A stretch of DNA of 64,000 bases, taken from positions 32,855,758-32,919,757 of the forward strand of contig CM053266.1 in NCBI GenBank assembly GCA_028583415.1, in the 5' to 3' direction. The notes beneath the pieces are model-generated. The model saw only the letters and a program-made list of their open reading frames with translations. It was not told the origin of the DNA and did no database searches. This DNA comes from Protea cynaroides. Its lineage: Eukaryota > Streptophyta > Magnoliopsida > Proteales > Proteaceae. The position numbers and the translations under genes are program-made. Positions 1 to 12,300 of this stretch are shown here, in pieces (position 1 is the first letter of the stretch; each line of letters begins with the position of its first letter).

Positions 1-372
1 CCAATTGAATAGGTGAACATCCTCTCATAGAGGTCATAAATATGAGAAACATTCTTATCCTGACCATAGGTCTCTTGTAAATCATCCCAGATGGCCTTGG
101 CAGTATTGTGAAACATCACAGTAGGTAAGATGGAAGGTTTAATATTATTCCACAACCAAGTTTGAACCATAGAGTTATCACGAAGCCAGGTATTATAAGT
201 CTTAACAGACTCAAGATCTTTAGCATCACATGTAGGAGCATCTTCAAACAACAGCTGTACTTTATCCTTAGACAGGATGTAGGCCTTGATAGCCTGAGCC
301 CAGAGAAGGTAGTTTGAAACCCTTCAATTTTATAGAGATGATCTGAACCTCTGTAGGCTTGGAATCAGTCAT
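1..372 (-). pseudogene. Copia gag (UBN2/Retrotran_gag type), frameshifted and partial
   Basis: Gag would form the particle core of the retrotransposon. From the ATG at 372 the frame begins MTDSKPTEVQIIS and runs to LKGF, then shifts. One base over it reads NYLLWAQAIKAYILSKDKVQ and later contains MFHNTAKAIWDDL, typical of plant Copia gag. One extra T in a T-run near 320 explains the shift, because without it the join would read G-S-N-Y. The reading then continues open to the window edge. The family call rests on recognised motifs; the single-base insertion is inferred. Confidence 0.75.
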
Positions 373-802
373 CTGGAACAGAATAAATAGCAATCAACAC
401 AATCAAGCAATATAAATTTTGTTCTTCTTTCACTCGGTTTCGCCAACCGAGAGGCCAAAGGAGATAAGGCTCAAAGTGAAGCAAGGGTTGGTGGTGGTAA
501 ATAGGATACAATAATTAAAAAAAAAAAAATCCAAAGCTCGGTTCAGCCAACCAAGTGGCTAAAGGAATGAAGGGCTCAAGAGGGGTGGCAGCAGTGGTAG
601 TAGGGTAGTATAAATTATTATTTTTAATTATTTGCTCTACACACTGACAATAAAATGGTGATTGAGCTGTTAAAAACCAAAGCATTGGCAGCATAGTAGG
701 AAGAGAAGTAAATCTTGATCTTCTAGAAGTAGTACATAGTTAGAGCAAAAATATCAATGGCCTATCAAACCAAAGCTTTGATGAATCATAGTCAAGGATC
801 TA

Positions 803-816
803 GTGCTCTGATACCA
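803..816 (-). promoter_or_regulatory. Primer binding site for initiator tRNA-Met
   Basis: Minus strand TGGTATCAGAGCAC immediately follows the LTR. This is the standard plant Copia PBS, complementary to the 3' end of initiator tRNA-Met, and would prime minus-strand DNA synthesis. Confidence 0.8.
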
Positions 817-1302
817 TGTAACAATCTCACAAAAAGATAACCAGCAAGTTCACAAACCAGGAAAAGAGAGAAAAAGATTGAAGAGAAGGAGAAGAGATGG
901 AGAGAAAAATATCTCAACAGCAGTAGTGTGCTACAGCCAAAATCGAGAAGAAAAAAAACTCTCCTCTCTATATCTTATATTTATAGAGAATGAAAACATC
1001 TATTAAAAGAAAGTCTCTATAATAAGAGGAGATAAAAAGAGAAAGAGAATAAGCATAATGGGAAACAAATCAGCAACCCAAATAGGGAAGAAACTAAAAT
1101 CGATATCGCTGGCGGTAATTACCGCCCAGCGATATCGATATGGGCCTTTTTGGGCCTATATCATAACATCCTAAAAGTAACTGCTCCCGACAGTTACATA
1201 TTAAACTTTAAACAGTTATTACCTAAAATAAATATCCATATAACTACTCCCCCCACATAATACTACGACATAATAATAACACTATAACGTACTAACATAA
1301 CA
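817..1302 (-). repeat. Copia long terminal repeat (486 bp)
   Basis: On the plus strand it begins TGTAACAATC right after the PBS complement and ends ACATAACA, giving the usual TG...CA ends and a short TGTTA/TAACA inverted repeat. It contains a near-perfect palindrome at 1099-1139. The partner LTR is outside the window, so the outer edge at 1302 is inferred from the TG/CA rule. Confidence 0.65.
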
Positions 1303-1703
1303 GTCTGGCCCCAAATTCAAGTTAAAAAAAAAAGTACACATAATATTGGGTCATCTAGCCATAATGAAGTGACACGTGGCTGCATTTGTCTGTGTCGCCT
1401 CTGATAAGTCCTATCCTTGAGTGCTGTCCTCATCACTTATACAATTATATGTACTTTATTGGTATTTATTTTCATAGTATTAATAATACTAGCATTTTAT
1501 GATGAACATTTTGGATTAAGAAATTTTAAGTTGGAGTTGACTTCTGAGATCTCATTTTATGGATTAAAGTAACATCATGATGCTGTTTTGGTACTTGTAT
1601 ATGATTATGTGACTGAACAGCTATTATTATTGGACAAAACATATCTTCTTCTTCATGCTTGTTCTCCCTTTTCGAATCTGAAATTTGGATTGGATTTTGA
1701 CAG
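1303..1703 (+). other. Intron sequence of PRR7 downstream of the Copia insertion
   Basis: AT-rich non-coding sequence between the LTR edge and the first visible PRR7 exon, ending in a TTTTGACAG acceptor. I see no other feature. Confidence 0.7.
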
Positions 1704-4700
1704 TTACAACTGCTTCAAATGGTTTACAAGCATGGAAATTTCTACAGGATCTGACCAACCGTATTGATCTTGTGCTAACTGAGGTAGTCATGCCTGATTT
1801 ATCGGGCATTGGTCTTCTATGCAAGATAATGAGCGACAGAACTTGCAAGAATATTCCTGTGATTAGTGAGTATTTATATCCCTTTATCCTTAATTCTCGC
1901 ATGACAATCTAGTTCTTTTTCTCGTGGTTTCCAGCAAAGTTGATATCTTTAACTAATACACCTTATGAGACTTGTATGCAGTGATGTCATCTCATGATTC
2001 TATGGGTATTGTCTTTAAGTGTTTGTCAAAGGGTGCAGTTGACTTTTTAGTGAAGCCTATTCGAAAGAATGAGCTTAAAAATCTTTGGCAGCATGTTTGG
2101 AGGAGATGCCACAGTGTGAGTTGCTATATTGTTTCTATCTTTTGTTTTATTTCTTTAATTGCAGGTGAATTTTTATTAAATATTATGCACAAATTTTGTG
2201 AAACTGTATCTTGGGTCAACGCTGATATTGGCATGGATTTGAGAATGGCACGCTTTGGTAAACCTGTCATTTTCTTCATTCGTACTAATAGAATCTTTCT
2301 TTTGGCAAGGTTGATCTCAAATCTGTAGCACTAAGTTACAATTTAAGAAGTCCCTTTAGATTCTACTAAAATTATGGCTTATCTGATCATTATAAATCAT
2401 TTGGTCAATCTACTTGATTCAAACTGTCTTTGCCTGTTTTCCATTGTTATTTGATGTTGCATTAATTTTTCATCTTGTTTTCAGTCTAGCGGTAGTAGAA
2501 GTGAAAGTGGTATACAGACTCAAACATCTGCTAAGTCAAAAAATGTTGAAGAGTCTGACAACAATACTGGCAGCAACGACGAAGATGATAATTCAAGCAT
2601 TGGTTTAAATGTTACGAATGGAAGTGACAATGGTAGTGGCACTCAGGTAGGGATCTACCAATGCTTTTTGAATGATGTTGTTGAATCTAGTTTTGTGTTC
2701 TTTCTAATCTTATTTTACTTTCATAGAAATATGATTAGTGGATGGATATTTGCCTCAATGCCCTTCTCAAGCTATAAGTTTCTTATGTGTTCAAATAAGT
2801 TCTCCAGTCGCTCTCAGTTTTTTACATGTAAAAATGGCAAACCTGTTTGGTACATTTACTCGTTCATTGGTTGCTCTTCTAGTGTTGCTAAAAATTTACT
2901 TACAATATAGAAGGAAAAGCTGGGTATTGTCTTAATTTACCTATGCTGATCATTAACTGTATATAATTTTTTTTGATGATTACAAACTTGTTTGTCCTTT
3001 ATAGCATTTTAATCATGTTCTTATGTCATGAAATGAACACAATGGCTTCGAAGCATGAATGTGCTATAAGACATTAAGAGATAAAAGAAAAGGGCAGCCA
3101 TTACTCGTTGCTGCACAGAGCAAGGAGCCCTCACTCTCTTCCTCCCGATCATACCTGTGTTCATTTCCTCTTATACTGACTTGATGCCAAGTTGAATACC
3201 TTTTTGTTAAATACCTCTACAGATGATTCTTATCACCAGAAAAAGGAAGGAAAGTAAATAGAGTAGCTTCTGATAGTCTTCATCTTGGATTTCCATAACC
3301 AGGAGGACAGGCTATCATAAGAAAATAAATTGTAAGTTGCACTTTTGTAGTGGTGTAAACTAGTAGAAATCTTCTACTCCAGAACTAGAAGGAAACTATC
3401 GTATTCAACTACACAGAATACCCGAGTTACATAGAATAACTAATTACTAAACACTAGCAACACTAGTGACAGACTAAACACTATACTTAACATCACCATA
3501 ATATAAGAATCTCAACACTCCCCCTCAAGCTGGAATATGCTCTAGTTTGGAACAATAAGAACAGATATGATCCGCAATACAGTCTTAGCAACAATAGCAG
3601 TAGTAGTCGTAGCAGCAACAATAGTAGTAGTAGTAGTTACACCAACAATAGCAATAGTAGCAATAACAACAGTAGCCAGTAGCAGCAGTAGTAGCAGATA
3701 GCAACGCAATATAGGTCATTGCGAACCAAGCAGCAGTAGTAGCAAATAGTGGCGCAGTATAGGTCATTGCTAATCAAGTAGTAGTAGCAGCAATTAGTAG
3801 CACAGTATAGGTGAACCGAGTAGTAGTATTTGCAAATAGTAGCCCAGTATAGGTCACTGCGAACCAAGTAGTAGTAATAGGTTCTTTCACGAGCAACAAA
3901 GGTGGCAGGTAGTAATATGCTCCAACACGAGCAAATTCAAGTAAACATGCTCCTTCTCCCCCCTCACGTGGACAGTTAATGCATAAGATGAGCAGCTCAA
4001 TAAATTCCATAAGCAAGAGCAGTGGCAAATAAGATCCCTAATAAAATAACCTCCAACCACCATGATGAGGGACCTTGGTTGGGAAACCCTTTGGATCTGC
4101 TAATGGGCCCACCCAAGAGATAAAGAAGCCAATCTTTAGGTATGATGGCAATATGGTAATTGACCATAATGTTCAAGGGGTCATGGATTGTTTTTATTTT
4201 TATTTTTATGAATGAATAGATATATTAACAAAACCCCGAAAGCAGGGGAAACAGACTTGGGTATCCAAAGGATAGAGCTAAGCTCCTTACGAAAGAATTA
4301 CGAATCCAAGAGCCACAATGAAGGCACTGAAAGGCCAAAAAGAAATAAGAGAAGCCACCTCATCCAGAAGTAAGTTTCCAAGATGAGAGTATAAAACGAT
4401 CCCTCTCAGAATCCGAAGAAGGGGAAGAGATGGGCATCATCATTCCACGCACTTCGAAGGTAATAGCTTCCCAAATATGCTCAAAAGATCTCGCTTAGCC
4501 GCTCACATTTTTAAGTTTCTCTCGAACCAGATATGGTACACCGTTACTGCGAAGGCGGTCTTGACAGTGGTATCACCCATCGATCTCTTCTTGAACTTTT
4601 TTGCAATCCACCTCCACTCTTGATCAAAGGCACGGATTGATCTGTAGCATGGCCAACACTTCTCAAAAATCTTTTGGAAAAGGAGCATTCAAAAAACAAG

Positions 4701-7700
4701 TGATAAACATCCTCTTCGGCAGCCCAACATAAGCCGCATCTTGCACTCTGAGTGATACCCCCCGACTGTGGAAAAGGGATCCTATGGGAAGAGATTGGGT
4801 GAAGGCTCTCCAAAGGATGAAACTGTGCCTGGGGGAGAACCTTTTGAACTACACTACATCGAACCATGCAACTTTGGGGCTGTGAGAACTGACAAGGTTC
4901 CAGGCTGAGGATGTTGAGAATGCGCCATTAGGGGATGCTGTCCAGCAAACGTGTCACCACTGCCCCTAGGCCTGCGGGTGATTGTATTGAGAGCATCCCA
5001 AGCCTGCATCAGTCTAAATGAGGAGGCTCGACCAGTAGACCATACCCCATCCGTTAAGATAGACGAAACGGTTGCGAGCCTATCACTGCCATAGTCGATC
5101 TAGATATTATCACCAAGAGCTGAGACCAAGACACCATGGGGATGCCAGTTATCAAGCCATAAGGGGGTTGAAGTGCTATCATCAATAATGGACCTGATGT
5201 GGGGGAGGGCAAACTGTCTATGTAATAAGATAGTCCCCCAGACCCAGGGACGAGCAAGGCATACTGAAACCTACCATATAGAGTCTCTTTTGAGATACTT
5301 GCTGTATATCCACTCAATCCATATCCCCTGTTTTTTTTCTGCCACTTGCCACACCAGCTTCATGATATAAGCCTTATTTGCCTCTTTCATTCTCTGAAGA
5401 CCCAAACCCCCTTCCTCTTTTGGTAGGCACACCTTAGCCCATCCAATAGAATGAAAAAACCTGTTGTCATCCACCCCTTTCCGCAAGAAGGTGCTCATTA
5501 GGCTTTCAATCTTTTGGATGATATTACATGGGAGACCAAAAATCCCAGGCCAATACAAGTATGAGCTTTGCATCACCACTCTAACCAGCTCCAGCCTTTC
5601 CGCATAAGAAAGAAACTTGGCTTTCCATAGCTGGAGCTTTTCCACAGTTTGTCAAGAATTGGGGTACAGTGGTGGGCTGAGAGCCTAGCAGAGATTAGAG
5701 GCAGCCCAAGATAGGTACCTGGCAGCGTGCCAGTGGGAAATCCCCAACATTTCTAAAAGACTTGCGAAGGGGATTTTCAATGCCTACAAGGAACAAAAGA
5801 GACTTTTGCTTAGAGCTAAAGCACCGAAGCACATCATTGATGGCCTGAAAGGACTTCGCATTTCCTTTAGTAAATATCAATGTCATCTGCAAACGCCAAG
5901 TGAGTCAGTTTTATAGCCTTACACTTTGGGGAATAGTCAATGTATTGCTGTTGGGCCCTCAACTGGATGCATCTTGATAAGTCTTCCAAGGCAATACATA
6001 ACAAGAGGGGAGACATAGGGCATCCTTGTCTAATACCTTGTCACACATTAAAAAATCTGACAGGACTTCCATTGACTAAGACCGAGAATCTAGGCTAGGA
6101 TATACAAAACCAAATCCACTGGTGGAATGTGCTAGGAAAGTTCATCTTGGCTATGGCTTCCATGAGATATTCCCATCTGACATGATTATAGGCTTTATGA
6201 AGATCAATCTTGAATATAGCACCAGGAGAATGGTTTTTCCTATCAAAGCCCCGAGCAAGATCGTTACAAATCATGATATTATCCACAATATTACAATCCT
6301 GAATGAAAGCCTATTGGGATAGACTAATAAGATCACCAACAACCTCTTTCAACTTGAGAGCAAGGATTTTGGCAATAATTTTGTATATGGTATTGCATAG
6401 GGAGATGGGTCACCAATGGAGCATGCACCCTCCTTCTTAGGGATAAGACAGGGGAATGTTTGATTGACTTCTCTAACTTGATCCGGATTGGAGAAGAAGT
6501 TGTGGACAGCCATGAGCATGTCAACCTTGATAATGTCCCAAGCAGCCAAAAAGAATCCCATACTAAATCCATCTGGCCTAGGGGCTTTTTGAGCTTTAAT
6601 AGATTTCACTACAACAAGGATTTCATCTTCAGTGGGAAGGCCAATCAATCAATCAATTACTTTGGTCTTGGGATAGGGATGAGCCAAATAACTCCGGAGG
6701 AATACTCTCAAGTAGTGGAAGATCCAGCGGGTTATATAAGCTGTAGAAATGGTCTTCAGCCGTCTTCTTGATCCCAAGCACGTCGAATATGGTAGAGCCA
6801 TCCTTATTCACCAAGGAGAATATATGATTTCTGTTGTGATTGGCTTTAACTGACTTGTGAAAAAAATTGATATTTCTATCACCCAACTTCAGCCAGCATA
6901 TTCTTGATTTCTGCTTGAAGAAGCTTTCCTCTTGAGTAATCAAGGTCGCAATATTAAGGGATAAAGACTTTTCAGCTGCTGCTAGGTCATAGTCATCTGC
7001 CTCTTGCTGGAGTTTGTTTTGAATATTGTATAAAACTGCTTTACACTCCTGTACAGCACTAGAGACATTTCCAACACATTCTTTGTTCCATTGCATAAGG
7101 GTCTGTTTAGTCTCCCTCAATTTCTTGGCAAAGCTTACCAAGGGATGGCGGGAGTCCAAAGCAAACCTATCCCACGCCGATTTGACAACATCCTTGAAAT
7201 CATCATGCAAAGCCCACAAGTCAAAGAGCTTGAATGGCTTGGGCCCAAAAGAGATATATGGAGAGATGGTGAGAATAATAGGGCAATGGTCAAATATTCC
7301 TAGTGGATCAAAGCGAGCCTCCGAGGAACTGAGCATAGATAACCACTTGTCATTAACCACAACTGTATCAAGCTTGCAAGAAACCCTTTGGTTGCCACTC
7401 CTTCTATTGGACCAGGTATATTTCATTCCCGCCCTTTTAAGTCCACCAGTCCATTGGCCTCAAGACAAGCTGCGAAATCTCCAACCAATTGATCATTGAA
7501 GACACCTCCTTCCTTTTCATGAGCATACATGACCACATTAAAGTCTCCCATAATACGCCATGGGTTCCCTCCCATGGTTGGTTGAAGAGTACATAAATCT
7601 TCCCATAATTTTCTTCGATGACTCTCATGGTTGGAGGCATAAACAGCAGTAATGAAGAAAACTGTGGAATTAATCATATCATCGACTTTAAAATGAATAA

Positions 7701-9366
7701 ATTGCTCAGACATACTAACCATGGAGCAGGAAACCTTGAAGCTGTCCCAGAGTATCCACAGATGGCCATTCGAATGATGGCTATAGTTGCTTTACATTTG
7801 CCATCCTGGAGCTATGACTTTAGCTATGTCAGGAGTGTTTCTTTCTTTCACTCTGGTCTCACCTATAATGCAGAACGAAATGTGTTCCTTCTTAATATAA
7901 GACCAGATTTTAGCTTGCTTTGGAGGGGAATTTAAGCCCCTAATGTTCCAGAAAAAGCCCTTCATCATAATATACATAAAGAAACCCAAGATCAACGATC
8001 CATTTAGGATCGGCTAGCAATCGAACCCAACGGTTCTCGCCGGGTTTTTCTGGCCAATCTCGCTGATCTCTTGGCTTTGGTTCGGGAGGCAGACTTTTCC
8101 ATCTCATCAGAAGGAGGATCATCTCCTGCCAGCCTGCCATCAGGAGAACTGTGCGACCTACCATTACCCGCAACAGAGGCACCACCTGGAGGGCTCGGCT
8201 CGGGGACTGGTAACGAATCATCAGCAGGGACAGGGGAGGAGCTGGTCGGGCTAAGGGTAGATGGATTAGAGGTGCTGGTAGGGGAGGCTTGGGCTCGACC
8301 AGGCGCCACATTGGGTATAAGAGATCTGGGGGTTTTTGGGTGAGGAAGATAGGACAGAGGGTCATGGATTGTTAACAAAGAAGGAGTGGCGATATTTTAA
8401 ATTATTAGAACTGTTTAATTTCTTTTGAGTCAAATAAACAGACCCCTAAGACTTAATTGGAAATAGAATTAAAGAGTTGCGGTAGTATTGGAAGCAAATT
8501 ATTGGAAGGTGATAAAACAGAATACCCTTAAAAGGGAAGGGCAGTTTTGGAAACTAACTTTAAAAGAAGGAATACAATATGAAATAAAGTAGAGAGGGGT
8601 TACACGTGAGTAGTAGGACTAAATAACAAATAAAAATTGAAGTTTTTCTTCTTCCCCAACTCCAGAATCGTGAACAGTCCCTAATGGTGAACAGTAGATG
8701 ATTCAGAGGAGAGAAGTTTCTCATGCAAGCGTTATTTGAATTGAACTTTTAGGATGAAGTTACTAACCTTCATCCGTCAAATCGACAACATATACACCTC
8801 AAACAGCATCCAATAGTTGACTTTACAATCCCTGAAATTGGTCCCAGCGGTAGAACAAGGTTCAGATTTCAAGTGGGGAATGTAAATCGCAGCAGAGTTT
8901 GTGGTTGGGCATGAAATTAAATGGGTTGAGTGCCCTAGGATAAGCAGTCTTAGACCGAAATTTCAGGCTGATCTGAGATCTAATGGAGGAGTTCTATCGA
9001 GTTCTTTGAATTCCCAAGCCAAACGTAAAACAGGGCTGCTATAAGAACTAGAAACAGTATCAATAGTAAAGAAGGAGAAGAATAATAAGAACCCGGAAAT
9101 GAGAGATCAAATTTGAAAGGAGAGAAGGACAGGAGAACGCAACAAGCAACACTTTTAACAGAACAAATTTCTATTCAATTTCCATCTTCATCAAGATCAG
9201 ATGCAGCAGTAGTCGTGGCTGCATACCACACAAAGAACACAACGAATAATCCTAAACGACTTTCAAAATGGCAACCCAAGTTTACCTCTTTGATACCTTG
9301 TAACACAATAGAAAAGAAAAAGAAAGAGAAGGAGAAGAAGATGGAGTGAATGGAGAGGGGGGGCGG

Positions 9367-9399
<33 letters not shown>

Positions 9400-12300
9400 G
9401 AGGTCTCTCTCCCGTCGTCGCAGCTTTATTTGTAATGAATAAATGAGTTACAATATTCAAAAGAAGTCTATATCAACTGGGAAATATAAAACTAGTAGAA
9501 TTCTTCTACTTTAGAATTAGAAGGAAACTATCACATTCAACTACACATAGTGTAGCTGAGTTACATAGAATAACTAATTACTGAACACCACCAACACTAG
9601 TGATAGGCTAAGCATTATACTAAACATCTCCATAATATAAGAATCTCAACAAGATTAGAGTATGTCAATTCAAATTCAAGAAGGAAAGTTATGTGTTCTA
9701 GTATTTTTCAATTATGGAGCAGCTATTGGGAAAATTTTCTAAAACCTGGCAAATCTTGGTAATTTTCCCTTACTATATTAATGCTAAAATGATGACAATA
9801 CCTCACAGGCTAGATCCTAGTTTTTCAATCCTAATCAATGGAGTTCAAGAGCCTATCATTTGCTCTATGGTATTCAGAAAGAAAGAATTAGATAAACATT
9901 CTCTGAGTAGCAAGCTACTTAAAATGTGTTTTCTTCTTCTTCTTCCTTATGATTGGAGAGTCTCAGCTTGGAGGAATTTGAGGAGCTAGATAGAACTGTT
10001 CTTCTGCAATATATGCTTCCAATTTTTTTTATATTTGAATTTTACATCAGAATTTTTCTCATCCTTTTATCCAAATCCTTTCTTCTTTTTTTTGTTCACA
10101 TTTGATGAATTTCATTCGTTATATTGTCAAGAGAAAAATACAGGTCCTAGACATTGGTCACAAGTTGTATACGTTTGGCCAAACTTTTGGAAATTTCTGA
10201 CTCAAGCTAATAGTCCAAAATGTATATTCCCCCCCCCCCCAAAAAAAAAAAAAAAAAAAAAAATATTGGATATTGTGAGTCATTTGCATTTTGGTCTGAA
10301 TTCCTTAAATTTCCAAAATGGGTTTAATTCCCCAAATGGCTTAAGAATGTTGGTTACCCCCACCCCAAAGGGAAGAAAAGCCTATTATCTTCTTAAAAAG
10401 GCCATTTTATGCAGGCACTGAATAGATAGATGTGAGGGGGAGAGAGAGAGAGAGAGAGAGAGAGACCAAAAATTTCACTGAACCTTAAGTCTGGAAATTG
10501 AGATTCCAGACTAAATCGAAATGGCCACTGAAATTAATTTTACACCTAGCTTTGGTCTTACTTGGGCTGGCTATTGGATTCTTTTTGGATCCATTTCTTG
10601 CCAGCCGTTCCTTTGTTTACTTGCTATCAGTTTTTTCATTTTTCCCCTTATTAGTATGGTAATATTTGCTCGTATGTCATAGCTAGGGACCTAGGGTACA
10701 ATGTCACACTTACATAGGTTCATCAAGTTCTCATGGCAAAGATTTCATTGATTTATCTCAAATGACTGGCTACAATGGTTGACAAGTTGAGAATTCTTGT
10801 TGTGGCACTCTCTCACATGAAGAAACTCTAGAGAAAAAGTTTGAGATCCTTGTAACGATTTTTTTCTTGCATCTCTTCCACTAGTGGTCAGTCTGCATGC
10901 TTGGTTCCACTAATGAAGGTTTAGTTGCTTTCATCAAATACCCTGGCATGTCTGCAATCGAAAACAAACTAAGCTAGAACCAGTATAGTATTCTTGCAAA
11001 TTTGCAATTCCTTTACTATTGATGTGGTTTACGTTATAGTTGTCGAGGCATCGCCTAGGTGTCCATGCAAGTTGGATAGGTCTAGGCGGTTGGTCGCCTT
11101 GTTGTATCATGCCTTGTTTTATTTGTTTATTTTTTTAATTAATGTCATTTGTAGCATTTTTATTGGATGTATATAGTACATATATACACCTTAAAGCATG
11201 GAATCATGCTTCATGCATATGTATTAAAAACAATAAAAATTGATGTGCTAACTCCATTCTTTTTGTATAAATTCTCTTATTAAGATGTACCCTTATAACG
11301 CCTTGGGTGCGCCTTGCATACGCTTAGGCGCCTAGGCACCTCTCCAACTCCTTGGGGTGCCTTGTTGCCTCGACAACTATGGTTTACATTGTTATGCTGG
11401 TTTGGGCAGGTCCTATGCATTATTTGTTAGGAGAAAACTTGATGTTAATAGAGATGCCCAAAACTTGTCTTTGAAAACAGAAGTCACCTTAATTTGCTTA
11501 TTTAACATTAATTCTAATACCTCAGAAAGATCTATTATTACAACAAACAACAATAACTCAGCCTTACTTACCCCAAAAAACAGTAACTCAGCCTTATCCC
11601 AACTAAATGGGATCGGCCACATGGATCCATTTTCTCCAATCAGCTCTATTCAAAGCCATACTTGATTCCAGTCCTAAGTTATACATGTCTTTCCTCACTT
11701 CTCTTAGAGTCATTTTAGGCCTACCTCTACCTCTTGTAGCCCCTTCAACTTGAAGTAAATCACTTCTCCGTACAGGAACATTTGAAGGCCTCCGTTGCAC
11801 CTGTCCATGGCACCTCAAACGAGTTTCGCAATTTATCATGAACTGGGGCAATTCCTAGGTTTGCTCTAATTGATCATACCAAATTCAGATCCAGGCCTGT
11901 ACAACCTTGAATGCTTTTTTGAGTTCACTGAAAGGGCCGTGATTCTTGAATGCTGATGAAAACCTGAGTATAGTTCTCATCTTGTTTTGCAGAGCTCCTG
12001 GACAAAACGGGCAGTAGAAGTTGACAGCCCACAACCTATGATACTGTGGGACCAATCAGCTGATCCTCCTAGTAGCACTTGTGCCCAGGTTATTCATCCA
12101 AAGACCGAAGCACTTGGCAATGAGTGGGTTCTTGTGACTACAAAAAGGGACTGCAAAGAACACGATGAGCAATTTGGTATTACTTAAAAAGAATGTATGC
12201 AAATGTTTTAGTAGCTATGTGTCACACTAATCCATGCTGCAACCTGTTGTTTTTTCATTCTTCAGATTGTGTTGCAATGGGCAAATATTTGGAGATTGGA

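Larger units (their letters stand above)
1..1302 (-). mobile_element. Ty1/Copia LTR retrotransposon, 5' part (runs off window start)
   Basis: Read on the minus strand the order is LTR (1302-817), initiator-Met-type primer binding site (816-803), leader, then gag (372 to 1). The LTR starts TGTTATG and ends TTACA, and the PBS directly abuts it, which fixes the inner LTR edge. The rest of the element and its second LTR lie before the window. It sits inside an intron of the PRR7-type gene, antisense to it. The gag is frameshifted, so this copy cannot make a normal Gag. Confidence 0.8.
3326..9651 (-). mobile_element. Old defective LTR retrotransposon in PRR7 intron, interrupted by a LINE
   Basis: Two related segments, about 3355-3517 and 9489-9651, align with roughly 86% identity by eye and both end ATAAGAATCTCAACA. 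After the left one comes the complement of a polypurine tract (CTCCCCCTCAAGCTGG, 3518-3533). Before the right one, which starts TGTAACACAATAG at 9299, lies a degenerate tRNA-Met PBS complement (CTCTTTGATACC, 9286-9297). This is the layout of a minus-strand LTR element. Without the LINE only about 1.6 kb of internal sequence remains and no gag or pol is visible, so it is non-autonomous or deleted. The left LTR has lost its outer part, so 3326 is approximate. Confidence 0.65.

Noticed and set aside
3585..4028. Tyr/Cys-rich small proteins
   Set aside because: They come from AGT/AGC triplet repeats read on the minus strand.
6653..7426. 257-codon open frame as a host gene
   Set aside because: It is the endonuclease/RT linker part of the LINE at 4193-8358, flanked by its TSDs, and surrounding frames are broken.
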